Source of the DNA: Alphaproteobacteria bacterium
GTDB taxonomy: Bacteria; Pseudomonadota; Alphaproteobacteria; UBA8366
Direction of reading: 5' to 3'
NCBI GenBank assembly: GCA_029861675.1
Contig: JAOTYV010000006.1
Location: forward strand, 1-36,719
DNA: 36,719 nucleotides
The stretch's first letter is position 1; the number at the start of each line of letters is the position of its first letter. Both the position numbers and the translations under genes were made by a program. Positions 7,819-16,229 of the stretch are shown here, piece by piece. The notes beneath the pieces were generated by a model, which did not search any database, was not told the DNA's origin, and was given only the letters and a program-made list of their open reading frames with translations.

Positions 7819-8730
7819 TTAGAAAACTTCCGTCCCGCTCACCGAGACACGGATCATTTTGCGCCGCTGCGGCAGTTTGTAGTCGCCGATCGCCTTGTGT
7901 TGAACCAGGCAATTGTCCCACATCAAGACATCGCCGACGCGCCAACGGTGCCGGTAAATCCGGTCGGGCCGCGTGACGTGCTCGTGCAGTTTTCGCAGGA
8001 TCGGCGTGGCGTCTTCATCGTTCATACCGTCGATGCCGAAGGTATAGGTTTCATTCACATAGATGGCCTTGCGCCCGGTAATCGGATGGGTGCGCACCAT
8101 CGGCTGGGTAATGTCCGGCGTCTTTGCCTTTTGCGCCTCGGTGAGCGGCGGCCGCGGATGATCGTGCAACCGTTCCTGCCGCTTCAATTCCTGCCGTCGG
8201 TTATATTGCATGACGCCCCGATGCGCCTGAACGAAGGTTTTGGTCTCGTCATCCAAGTCGTCGAACGACTCCGCCGCGCTGGCAAACAGCGTATCGCCCA
8301 GCGGATTGTTGTTCCCGTCATGTGGAATTTCCAGTGCGTGCAGGATCGAGCAGCGGCTCGGGCTCTTCATGAAGCAGAGGTCCGAATGCCACATATCGCC
8401 GGCATAGGCGCTGCCGATGGTGCGCTCGCCTTCCTTGATGTTCGACAAGACGTGGATTTCCGGAAACCCATCGAGCGAATACTCCTGGCGCACGTGTTTT
8501 TCCACCGCGCCGAAACGCCGGCCAAAGGTGATCAGCTGCGCCGGGGTCAGGCTCTGATCGCGGAAGAAGACCACGCCGCGATCGTTGAAGAGATCCTCAA
8601 TCGCATGAAACGCTTCGTCATCGAGGGGCCGAGACAGGTCGGCCCCGTGAATTTCGGCGGCAAACGTATCGTCGGCTGCGCTGCTATTGATCATGCCGGT
8701 CCGGGGGTTGGTGTGTGTGTCGCATGCCAT
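7819..8730 (-). CDS. TauD/TfdA-family Fe(II)/2-oxoglutarate dioxygenase 1
   Basis: Non-haem iron dioxygenase that couples 2-oxoglutarate decarboxylation to substrate hydroxylation. In this family that often cleaves taurine, alkyl sulfates or aryloxyacetates. Visible landmarks are the N-terminal GADLSRPL block, FFRDQSLTPAQLITFGRRFG, the iron-binding His-x-Asp in WHSDLCF, and the distal His in WDNCLVQHKA followed by the basic RRKMIR that should bind 2-oxoglutarate. The start is uncertain: the frame is open back to 8889, and I prefer ATG 8730 (303 aa), with ATG 8694 (291 aa) also close to the usual family length. Neither has a strong ribosome site. It heads the minus-strand operon with the dehydrogenase and DctP-like genes. 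Confidence 0.88.
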   Translation of the reverse strand: MACDTHTNPRTGMINSSAADDTFAAEIHGADLSRPLDDEAFHAIEDLFNDRGVVFFRDQSLTPAQLITFGRRFGAVEKHVRQEYSLDGFPEIHVLSNIKEGERTIGSAYAGDMWHSDLCFMKSPSRCSILHALEIPHDGNNNPLGDTLFASAAESFDDLDDETKTFVQAHRGVMQYNRRQELKRQERLHDHPRPPLTEAQKAKTPDITQPMVRTHPITGRKAIYVNETYTFGIDGMNDEDATPILRKLHEHVTRPDRIYRHRWRVGDVLMWDNCLVQHKAIGDYKLPQRRKMIRVSVSGTEVF

Positions 8731-8803
8731 CGTCGCTTTGCAGCGATCAGAATCCGTGCTTGTGTCCCGGCAGTCAAATTTTTTAACCATCGGTTCGTCT
8801 GCC

Positions 8804-8818
8804 GCACCAACTTGGTGC
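8804..8818. promoter_or_regulatory. Perfect palindrome, possible operator in the tauD1/cupin divergent gap
   Basis: GCACCAA-C-TTGGTGC is a perfect 7+1+7 palindrome in the 141-base gap between the divergent dioxygenase and cupin genes. A TATTAT, resembling a -10 box for the cupin gene, lies at 8839-8844. A dimeric repressor or activator serving both promoters is the natural reading, but no adjacent regulator gene identifies it. Confidence 0.5.
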
Positions 8819-8871
8819 ACAGCCGCCAAATACGATGCTATTATTTCAGTACAAGAGATGAGGGTGGATTG

Positions 8872-9279
8872 ATGAAACACGTAACACATCTGGCGGTTGA
8901 CGACGGGGAAACGCTGGCGCCGGGAGTCTCGACCTCACGCGGCGTCGCGGTCTCCGGCGAGCGCATGCATGTCGGTCTTGTCCACAAGGCGCGCGGCACC
9001 GGATCGAAACTGCACCGCCACATGAACGAACAGTTCAACTACGTGCTCAAGGGAACGCTGATGGGCGAGATCGACGGCGAGGCATTCCGGGCGCCGGCCG
9101 GATCGGTCATCCACATTCCGGCTGACACGCCGCACAGCATTATTGCGGACCCGGATGACGAAGACGTCATTTTTTACGTCTGCAAGGATGTTGCCGCGCC
9201 GATCAATCAGGGCATCCCGATCGACGGCAAGACCGACGGCGCACGATACGAGGACGGCTTTGAACCGGACAATTCATAG
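8872..9279 (+). CDS. Small single-domain cupin 1
   Basis: A 135-aa cupin with an intact metal site: HRHMNE supplies His48, His50 and Glu53, and PADTPHS supplies His88, each in its proper cupin motif (G-x5-H-x-H-x3-E and G-x5-P-x-G-x2-H). The ATG at 8872 follows GAGGGTGG by about seven bases. The frame is open much further upstream, but that region is antisense to the dioxygenase gene and is not part of this protein. It is 24 bases upstream of the PhyH-type gene and probably cotranscribed with it. It is a paralogue of the cupin at 23393-23860: both share HKA-GTGS, NEQFNYVL-GTL and APAGS. Function unknown; small cupins of this sort may be metal-dependent isomerases or dioxygenases, or may sense a ligand. 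Confidence 0.85.
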   Translation: MKHVTHLAVDDGETLAPGVSTSRGVAVSGERMHVGLVHKARGTGSKLHRHMNEQFNYVLKGTLMGEIDGEAFRAPAGSVIHIPADTPHSIIADPDDEDVIFYVCKDVAAPINQGIPIDGKTDGARYEDGFEPDNS

Positions 9280-9303
9280 AGCGGGCAGGGAGGGAAAATC
9301 GCC

Positions 9304-10143
<840 letters not shown>

Positions 10144-10170
10144 CGCGTTGTCGGTGCCTTGCGTGCCGCC

Positions 10171-11625
10171 TTATGTAACGAACACCGGCTTTTCCCCCGG
10201 CGCGGGCGTGCCCTGGAAGCTTCCCCGATCGATCAGCGCGTCGCGGCCGCCATGCTGCTCGACAAGCGCGCACTGATCCGCATAGGCGCGGGCGTCGGTG
10301 TCTTCCGGGTCCACGATCCCCCGCAGGATTTTTTTATACGCGTCGCGCGTTTCCCGGTGCGCGGGATCGTCGTGCAGGCTGGACAATTCCTCCGGGTCGG
10401 CCTCAAGGTCGAACAGCTCGGGCTCATAGCCGACATAGTGGATATATTTGAAGCGGCCCATGCGGATCATGAAGGCCGCCCGGTCTGCCCCGGATGCATA
10501 ATATTCGCTGAAGGCGGGCCGGTCCGGATCATCGTCGGCACCCGCGATGTCGCGTAAGGAACGGCCGGGCAGGCCTTCCGCATCGGCGATCGCGCGGAGT
10601 CCGACCGTCTCCAGCACCGTCGGCGCCACGTCGGCCAGCGTCACCGCCGTATGGCGGACCTTGCCTTCCGGAACATCGGGACCGGCGACGATCATCGGAA
10701 TGGCCGCCGATTCCTCATACATATTCATCTTGCCCCAAATCCGGCGGCTGCCGAGATTTTCGCCATGATCGCTGGTGTAGACGATGAGGGTGTTTTCGCG
10801 AAGGCCGCACGCATCGAGGCAGTCGATCACCCGGCCGAGATTGGCGTCCATATAGGTCGTGCAGCCGTAATAATTCGCCATGATCCGATAGCGCGTTCCC
10901 TCGTCGACGAAATCATCGAAATTGCGGCAGCGCTGAAGTTTCCGCATCCACGGATGCATTGGCGCCTCGGGATCGATCAGCTTCGGCTTCGGCAAGTCGC
11001 TGGTGGGATAGAGGTCGTAATATTCCTGCGGCGCCGAATAGGGCGGGTGGGGGCAGACGAGTGATGCGAAGGCGACCCATGGTTTGTCATCGGCGCGATC
11101 CGCCCTTGCTTTGATCCAGGCGCATGTTCGCTCGGTAATGTCCGCATCGTATTGCGTATAGGGGGACTCGCCGGGCCCGAGCCGTTCGAGCCCCCGCCAG
11201 CGCGTGTAGGGCGGCGCCATCGGGCGTTTGACGGCTGCCCGCAGATCGCCAACGCCATTGACGATGTGCAGCGGGACGATTTGTTCCTCGAACCCGGTCG
11301 GATCCTGCGCGTCGCGGAAATGGAGCTTGCCGATGGACGTCGCGCCCAGCCCGTTTTCCGCCAAGATGTGATGCCAGCTTTTGACCCGGCCGTCATAGGC
11401 GTGGACGTTGTCCCAGTAGCCGGACTCGAAGACGTTGCGCCCGGTGGCGATGACCGCGCGGGCGGGCACGCAAATCGGCGAATTCGTATAGGCGGTCGAA
11501 AAGCGGGTGCCCCTGGCCGCCAGGGCGTCTATGTTGGGCGTTTTGACGAAGGGGTGTCCGTAACAGCCCGCCGCTTTCTGCTGATGCTGATCGGACATGA
11601 TGAAAAGTACGTTATACGCGGTCAT
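10171..11625 (-). CDS. Type I sulfatase (sulfatase C), last gene of TTT operon 2
   Basis: Third formylglycine-type sulfatase, 484 aa, with the nucleophile Cys52 in CVPARAVIATGR. The metal motifs are MSDQH (residues 10-14) and SDHGENLGSRR. It is more distant from sulfatases A and B than they are from each other: ASLATGR becomes AVIATGR, and STMHEES becomes MNMYEES. There is no signal peptide, so it is probably cytoplasmic. A GAGGA ribosome site precedes the ATG, and the gene starts only 18 bases after the tctA2 stop on the same strand, so it is very probably cotranscribed with TTT operon 2. This is the best evidence in the window that a TTT importer supplies a sulfatase. Confidence 0.92.
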   Translation of the reverse strand: MTAYNVLFIMSDQHQQKAAGCYGHPFVKTPNIDALAARGTRFSTAYTNSPICVPARAVIATGRNVFESGYWDNVHAYDGRVKSWHHILAENGLGATSIGKLHFRDAQDPTGFEEQIVPLHIVNGVGDLRAAVKRPMAPPYTRWRGLERLGPGESPYTQYDADITERTCAWIKARADRADDKPWVAFASLVCPHPPYSAPQEYYDLYPTSDLPKPKLIDPEAPMHPWMRKLQRCRNFDDFVDEGTRYRIMANYYGCTTYMDANLGRVIDCLDACGLRENTLIVYTSDHGENLGSRRIWGKMNMYEESAAIPMIVAGPDVPEGKVRHTAVTLADVAPTVLETVGLRAIADAEGLPGRSLRDIAGADDDPDRPAFSEYYASGADRAAFMIRMGRFKYIHYVGYEPELFDLEADPEELSSLHDDPAHRETRDAYKKILRGIVDPEDTDARAYADQCALVEQHGGRDALIDRGSFQGTPAPGEKPVFVT

Positions 11626-11643
11626 CGCGTCCTCGCATTGCCG

Positions 11644-13155
11644 TTAATCGTCGTCCTCCAAGACGACCTTTTTGCCGCCGGTCGCCTTCGCCAGGATCTG
11701 CGGCAGGAAGAGCGACGCCACCGACAGAATCAGGAAGGTGATGACAATGGGGCGTTCCAGCAACAGCCACAAGTCGCCCTGCGTCAAGATCATCGATTGG
11801 CGAAAACTAAGCTCCATTTTCGCACCGAGCACTTTGCCGAGAATGACCGGCGCGAGCGGGAAGCCGTACACCCGCATGTAATAGCCGATCAGGCCGAACA
11901 GGCACAGGAAGGCGATCGACCAGACCAGCCCGTCGCTCAGATACACGCCGGTGATCGAAATCACCATGATGAGCGGCAGCAACATGCGCATCGGCAGATA
12001 GAGAATGCGGACGAAGATGCCGATCAACGGCAGATTCAGAACCAGCAGGACGACATTACCGATATAGAGCGCCGCGATGAGCGACCATACGATGTCGGGC
12101 CGTTCGGTAAACAACAACGGTCCGGCGTCGATATCGAGAATCAGGAAGGCGCCCAGCATGACGGCCGTGGTCGCAGAGCCCGGCACGCCGAGCGCAAGCA
12201 TCGGGACGAACGATCCGGCGCTGGCGGCGTTGTTCGCGCTCTCCGGTCCGGCCACGCCCTGAATAATCCCCGTGCCGAATTTTTCCGGCGTCTTGCTGAC
12301 CTGGCGCTCGATCGAATAGGAAATAAAGGATGCGATTCCCGCGCCGGCGCCCGGCAGGACGCCGACGAAGAAGCCGATGAAGCCGCCGCGGAAGATTGCG
12401 CCAAGGCTTTCGGCAATCTCCCTCAGCTTGATATAGATGCGATGCTTGATGACCGTGCCGAGGTTGTCTTCCCGCAATTTCTTGGCATGCACCAGGACCT
12501 CCGACACGGCGAACAGCCCCAGCGTGACGGCGAGGAATTGCACGCCGTCCCACAACGCTTCGAAGCCGAAGGTATAGCGCCGCACCCCGACCATGATGTC
12601 CTCGCCCACGGTGGCGATCATCAGGCCGAACGTCATCGCCATCAGCGCCTTCAGCAGGGAGTCGCCGGCCAGCGCCGCAACCGCCGTCAGGCCGAACACA
12701 TAGAGCATCAGATATTCCGGCGACGTGAACTGCAGCGCCAATTCGGCCAATGCCGGCGCCATCAGCATCAATCCGATGACCGCGACGGTGCCGGCGATAT
12801 ACGAGCCGATGGCGGCAATGCAGAGCGCCGGTCCGGCGCGGCCTTGCTTCGCCATCTCATGACCGTCGAGGCAGGCGATCACCGCCGAGGTATCGCCCGG
12901 CACGCGGAGCAGGATCGACGCGGTCGATCCGCCATACATCACGCCGGTATAGGTGGCCGCCAGCATCACCACCGCGCCCACGGGATCGAGCGCGAAAATG
13001 ATCGGCAGCATCATGGCGAGCGCCCCCGCCGATCCGACGCCGGGCAGCACGCCGACGACCGTGCCCAGGAGACAGCCGGTGAAGGCGTAGCCGATATAGA
13101 CCGGCTGCAAGACCAGACCGAAGCCGTCCATCAACAAGGACCAGGTGTTGTCCAT
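11644..13155 (-). CDS. tctA: TTT transporter large permease TctA (operon 2)
   Basis: Complete TctA, 503 aa, close to the usual family length of about 500. It shows the duplicated glycine/proline motif (GTVVGVLPGVGSAGALA near the N-terminus and GFFVGVLPGAGAGIASF in the second half). It also has YGGSTASILLRVPGD and the hallmark GPESANNAASAGSFVPMLAL followed by GVPGSATTAVMLG. Multiple long hydrophobic segments indicate about ten or more membrane spans. I start it at ATG 13155, five bases after the tctB stop with GGGGT upstream. A 17-codon longer frame would overlap tctB. The C-terminus ends in an acidic DDD tail. Confidence 0.95.
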   Translation of the reverse strand: MDNTWSLLMDGFGLVLQPVYIGYAFTGCLLGTVVGVLPGVGSAGALAMMLPIIFALDPVGAVVMLAATYTGVMYGGSTASILLRVPGDTSAVIACLDGHEMAKQGRAGPALCIAAIGSYIAGTVAVIGLMLMAPALAELALQFTSPEYLMLYVFGLTAVAALAGDSLLKALMAMTFGLMIATVGEDIMVGVRRYTFGFEALWDGVQFLAVTLGLFAVSEVLVHAKKLREDNLGTVIKHRIYIKLREIAESLGAIFRGGFIGFFVGVLPGAGAGIASFISYSIERQVSKTPEKFGTGIIQGVAGPESANNAASAGSFVPMLALGVPGSATTAVMLGAFLILDIDAGPLLFTERPDIVWSLIAALYIGNVVLLVLNLPLIGIFVRILYLPMRMLLPLIMVISITGVYLSDGLVWSIAFLCLFGLIGYYMRVYGFPLAPVILGKVLGAKMELSFRQSMILTQGDLWLLLERPIVITFLILSVASLFLPQILAKATGGKKVVLEDDD

Positions 13156-13160
13156 CGCGT

Positions 13161-13697
13161 TTACCCCGTAATCGCCGCGCGAATTTGATCGAGGAACGGC
13201 AGCCATTCATGCAGCCGCACCCATTCGCCCCGCGGCAATTCGCCGAGCAATCCGTAATAGAAGAGGCAGAACATGACGACCGTGATCCCCGCTCCGTATG
13301 CCGATGCGCCGATCCAGGTGCGCTCGCGCAGGAATTTCATCGTAACGGTGATGTACAGGAATGTGGCGGTGATGTAGCCCAGCGGCTCGAACAATGCGAC
13401 ATAGACCACCGCCATCCAAAGCGGGGCGAGATCGCCGATCTCAGCGCTGATCCGAGCGCCGAGATTCTCGAGTTCGATCTTTTCGAAGCCTTTTTTGATG
13501 AAGAAAATCGCGGCGAGAAATAAACCGAAAACCGTTATCACGCGCGGGAATGAGGTCGGCCCGACCTGGCCTTCGCCGACGGTTTGATGAATGTTCAACG
13601 TTTCCAGGCCATAGAAAACCAACAGCACAGAAAATATCGTGACCAGCATTCGGTCTTCGACGATGAAGATTGCCAGGATTCGTTTTACAGCATCCAT
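13161..13697 (-). CDS. tctB: TTT transporter small permease TctB (operon 2)
   Basis: A 178-aa TctB-family protein with four hydrophobic segments: near residues 18-34 (LVTIFSVLLVFYGLETL), about 50-68, about 92-116, and a C-terminal one around GAGITVVMFCLFYYGLL. The GPTSFPRVI segment before the second span is typical of the family. It is spaced five bases from tctA and 147 bases from tctC. No strong ribosome site is visible upstream of its ATG, which may limit its expression relative to tctC. Confidence 0.9.
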   Translation of the reverse strand: MDAVKRILAIFIVEDRMLVTIFSVLLVFYGLETLNIHQTVGEGQVGPTSFPRVITVFGLFLAAIFFIKKGFEKIELENLGARISAEIGDLAPLWMAVVYVALFEPLGYITATFLYITVTMKFLRERTWIGASAYGAGITVVMFCLFYYGLLGELPRGEWVRLHEWLPFLDQIRAAITG

Positions 13698-13778
13698 TGC
13701 GATGATCAGTGGCCCGCACTCACCGGGCGTGGCGGTGTTTGTGGGCGTCCCCCCTGTTTCCTAACTCCGTTATGGCCA

Positions 13779-13828
13779 CCGGGACCGGCGCCGTCCGTCT
13801 GCGATTGGCCGACGGCGCCGTATCCCGG
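13779..13828 (-). promoter_or_regulatory. Long GC-rich hairpin between tctC2 and tctB2
   Basis: Perfect 10-base arms CGGCGCCGTC (13786-13795) and GACGGCGCCG (13811-13820) enclose a 15-base loop. They are extended by outer arms CCGGGA (13779-13784) and TCCCGG (13823-13828) across a one/two-base bulge. It lies within the 147-base tctC-tctB gap. No T-run follows on the minus strand, arguing against a simple intrinsic terminator. mRNA stabilisation of the tctC segment or partial attenuation is inferred. Confidence 0.65.
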
Positions 13829-13844
13829 AATGCGTGTCCGGTAG

Positions 13845-14843
13845 TTAGGATTTCTTTTTCTTTTTCTTCTTCTTGCCGATGAGGTCGAGTTCGGTGTCGA
13901 GCTTCATATAGGATTGGTATTCCTTCTCCAGCATCGCATCGAGCTGCTTGCCGGGAATCCAGGTGGCCTTCAGGTTGTTCTTGGCGACATATTTCTTGAA
14001 GCCTTCGCCTTTCCGTACCTTGTCCATAACGCCGACATAGAAATTAACGACGTCGTCGGACACATCCTTCGGCATCCACCAGCCCCGATATTGCTTGAGG
14101 ATCGGGAAATTGTAGCCCGATTCCCTGAAGGTGGGGACATCCGGGTAGCTGGCGAGTTTTTCCGAGGCGGCGATCAACCGAACCTTGCCCGCCTTGACGT
14201 ATTTGTTGATCTGGGCCGGGTTGTGCATGCCGAAGGCCACATGACCGCCGAGCAGTTCGAGCATTCCCTGCTTTTCGAAAGCCGCATAGGGCATCTTTAC
14301 GCCGGCTTCCCGCGCCCATAATTCACCGACGAGGGATGCTACATTGCCGAAGGCGCCGCCGCCGTGAATGACCTTCCCGGGGCGCGCCTTGATATCGGCG
14401 ATGACGTCTTTCATCGATTTATAGGGTGAGTCTTTTGGCACCGCGATCGTCAACGGCGAAATAACCATCAGCCCGACGGCGCGGAACAGTTTGTAATTGA
14501 CGTCGGACTTCGCGAGGATCGGATTGTTGATCTGCGACGGGGTCAATGCCTGCATCACATGCGGGTTGCCCTTATTGGTGATGCCGACATATTTCCGCGC
14601 CTTACCGCCGCGCGCGCCGCGAACGGTGCGCAGCTTGACGCCCTTTGGCAGCAGTTTTTGCGACTTCAACTCGTTCAGCACCGCTGCGGCAAAGGCATAG
14701 GTAGAGGAAGACGTTTTTACATGCGCAATCAACTCGACTTCCTTGGTCGGCTTCCAGTCCGCCAAGGCGGAACCGGCGGATATGCCGAGGGCGCCGATGC
14801 CGGCAAGTGCGCAGCTAAGATGTCTGGAATAGTCTTTGAGCAC
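13845..14843 (-). CDS. tctC: TTT transporter binding protein TctC (operon 2) with lysine tail
   Basis: Bug/TctC-family periplasmic binding protein, 332 aa. The start is GTG at 14843 with a strong GGAGAGGAG ribosome site seven to eight bases upstream. The N-terminus MLKDYSRH plus a hydrophobic core ending ...SALA-DWK is a signal peptide. The body aligns with TctC in segments such as LTIAVPKDSPY, GGHVAFGMHNPAQI and YPDVPTFRESGYNF. The usual glycine-rich PGGGxD opening is replaced by HVKTSSSTYAFA, so the ligand pocket entrance is unusual. The protein ends in eight consecutive lysines and a serine. First gene of operon 2. The upstream 407-base region holds several inverted repeats. Confidence 0.9.
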   Translation of the reverse strand: MLKDYSRHLSCALAGIGALGISAGSALADWKPTKEVELIAHVKTSSSTYAFAAAVLNELKSQKLLPKGVKLRTVRGARGGKARKYVGITNKGNPHVMQALTPSQINNPILAKSDVNYKLFRAVGLMVISPLTIAVPKDSPYKSMKDVIADIKARPGKVIHGGGAFGNVASLVGELWAREAGVKMPYAAFEKQGMLELLGGHVAFGMHNPAQINKYVKAGKVRLIAASEKLASYPDVPTFRESGYNFPILKQYRGWWMPKDVSDDVVNFYVGVMDKVRKGEGFKKYVAKNNLKATWIPGKQLDAMLEKEYQSYMKLDTELDLIGKKKKKKKKS

Positions 14844-15250
14844 GAGTATTCTCCTCTCCCTGATGTCGTTTTGCCTGGCGCGAGGCAGCCCGGTGCCTGA
14901 AAGCTTCCCTGAAGTTCAGGCGTCTTGCTGCTCTAGGCCAATGGTTCCCTTGATTATTTCACTGTGTGATACATTGGTTTAAAAAAAAATGTTGGCCGCG
15001 CCCTTCGATAGTGTCAAGCGAATTTCCCCAGCCGGTCTGGGCTTGCTCTGAACTTCCCCATAAAATAAGGCCTAATCCCAATTTTCGGAGCCGGGCAATC
15101 CCATCGGACTGGGATATTTCGATTCGATTTGACCGCGCAAATCTCCGTTACTAGAGTCCGTAACGCACCGATGTTGCAATAATCGGATCGTGCCCGAATT
15201 TTCCGGCGAATCCGTAGGCAATAAACATAGAAAATTTCGGGAGATTCTGA
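14844..15250. promoter_or_regulatory. Divergent regulatory region between tctC2 and the bicupin gene
   Basis: No gene seen in these 407 bases; they must carry both promoters. Three inverted repeats are visible: GCCTGAA/TTCAGGC (14895-14921, 13-base loop) in the probable tctC leader; TCAC-TGT-GTGA (14959-14969), close to an AATAAT -10-like box on the minus strand; and ATCCCA-N6-TGGGAT (15098-15115). The last is part of a longer element (15097-15120) partly repeated upstream of iclR. A run of nine A lies at 14981-14989. The nearby IclR protein is the obvious candidate regulator (inference). Confidence 0.5.
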
Positions 15251-16072
15251 ATGCCCTTTCATAGGTTCGAAGAATACGAAAACGTCTTGCTGACACCGCA
15301 CCTGTCGACGGCGCTGGCTCCCGTGATCGAGGGCAAATATCTGTACTATTGCCTGAATCAGAAGGAGGCGGGAACCGGCTCCGAACTGCACTATCATCCG
15401 AATGAACTGCTGATTTTTGTCGTGCAGGGCAAAATCAACGCGGTGGTCGGCAAGGATCGCCGGATCATCTCGCCGGGCACCTTCGTTCTGGTGCCGCCAA
15501 ACGCTCGGCATTCCATGAAAGCGGCCGAAGACGGTCCGTGCGCGTATCTGTACATCAAGGATCAGACGTGGTCGGTGGTCGGCATCGGCGCCGACGAAGC
15601 GCCGCCGGAAAAGGCGATGAGCATCGAGGAGGCGAACACCTTCCATGATTCCGGCGAAGCCGAGAATCGCCAAAAGGATCCATCGAAATCGCAGGCGATC
15701 ATTGACGGAATTCCGGACTGTTATTACCCGTTGTTAAGCCAGCTCGACGAGCCGGTTGGCGTCGGCCGCCGGGTCGTCTGGATCGAAGGCGAGCGCTCGG
15801 CGCTCGGATTTTACGAATTGCCGGACGCTTATGACGAACGGATCGATGTCAGCCCAAACGAGCAGTTTTTGTATGTACTGCAGGGTCATATGAACGCCCA
15901 GGTGGGCAACGACCAGAAAACCGTAGGCGCGGGCGACATCATCGAAATTCCGAAGGGGGCGTCCTACCATCTCGAATCGGATGGCAAAGCGCCGGTGCGC
16001 TTTGTTGCCGTTCGGTCCAACGCTGCGCTGGAGGAGCGGATCGATCGGGAGCGGGCGGCCGCGGCCGAATGA
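15251..16072 (+). CDS. Two-domain cupin (bicupin)
   Basis: A 273-aa protein made of two cupin domains. The first (about residues 25-110) has a complete metal site: His47, His49 and Glu52 in HYHPNE, and His87 in PPNARHS. The second (about 175-260) keeps the fold motifs (NEQFLYVLQG, AGDIIEIPKGASYHL). Its His-x-His is replaced by aspartate-valine-serine, so it probably binds no metal. A GGGAG ribosome site precedes the ATG. It heads a plus-strand cluster with IclR, CobW and TauE-type genes. Bicupins include dioxygenases and aminohydrolases; with one metal site, a ring-cleaving or decarboxylating role is possible but not assignable. Confidence 0.85.
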   Translation: MPFHRFEEYENVLLTPHLSTALAPVIEGKYLYYCLNQKEAGTGSELHYHPNELLIFVVQGKINAVVGKDRRIISPGTFVLVPPNARHSMKAAEDGPCAYLYIKDQTWSVVGIGADEAPPEKAMSIEEANTFHDSGEAENRQKDPSKSQAIIDGIPDCYYPLLSQLDEPVGVGRRVVWIEGERSALGFYELPDAYDERIDVSPNEQFLYVLQGHMNAQVGNDQKTVGAGDIIEIPKGASYHLESDGKAPVRFVAVRSNAALEERIDRERAAAAE

Positions 16073-16109
16073 CCGCTATGCGACACCGCAATTCCCAGCT
16101 TCCGCCGCC

Positions 16110-16129
16110 AATTCCATTCGGGATATTTC
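16110..16129. promoter_or_regulatory. Candidate operator upstream of iclR, repeated upstream of the bicupin gene
   Basis: AATTCCAT-N2-GGGATATTTC here resembles AATCCCAT-N6-GGGATATTTC at 15097-15120, with an identical ten-base right half. It is about 100 bases upstream of the IclR-type gene. Shared sites in front of a regulator and its neighbour are typical of autoregulated local control, but the number of bases involved is small. Confidence 0.35.
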
Positions 16130-16229
16130 CAGATTGGAGCGGCTGTGTTACCAGCACGACGCATGGATGCATTCGGACACGCGTTCAACAGAATTGATTG
16201 CCGCGGTTGGCCGAATTAGGAGAAATTGA

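Noticed and set aside
7816..8871. Upstream extension of the cupin 1 reading frame
   Set aside because: Antisense to the TauD-type gene; the real cupin begins at ATG 8872 with its own ribosome site.
11152..13188. Open plus-strand frame of about 680 codons
   Set aside because: Antisense to tctA2 and the start of sulfatase C; same low-complexity composition and no family motif.
14981..14989. Run of nine A as a possible intrinsic terminator
   Set aside because: No stem precedes it in either transcription direction, and it sits in a divergent promoter region.
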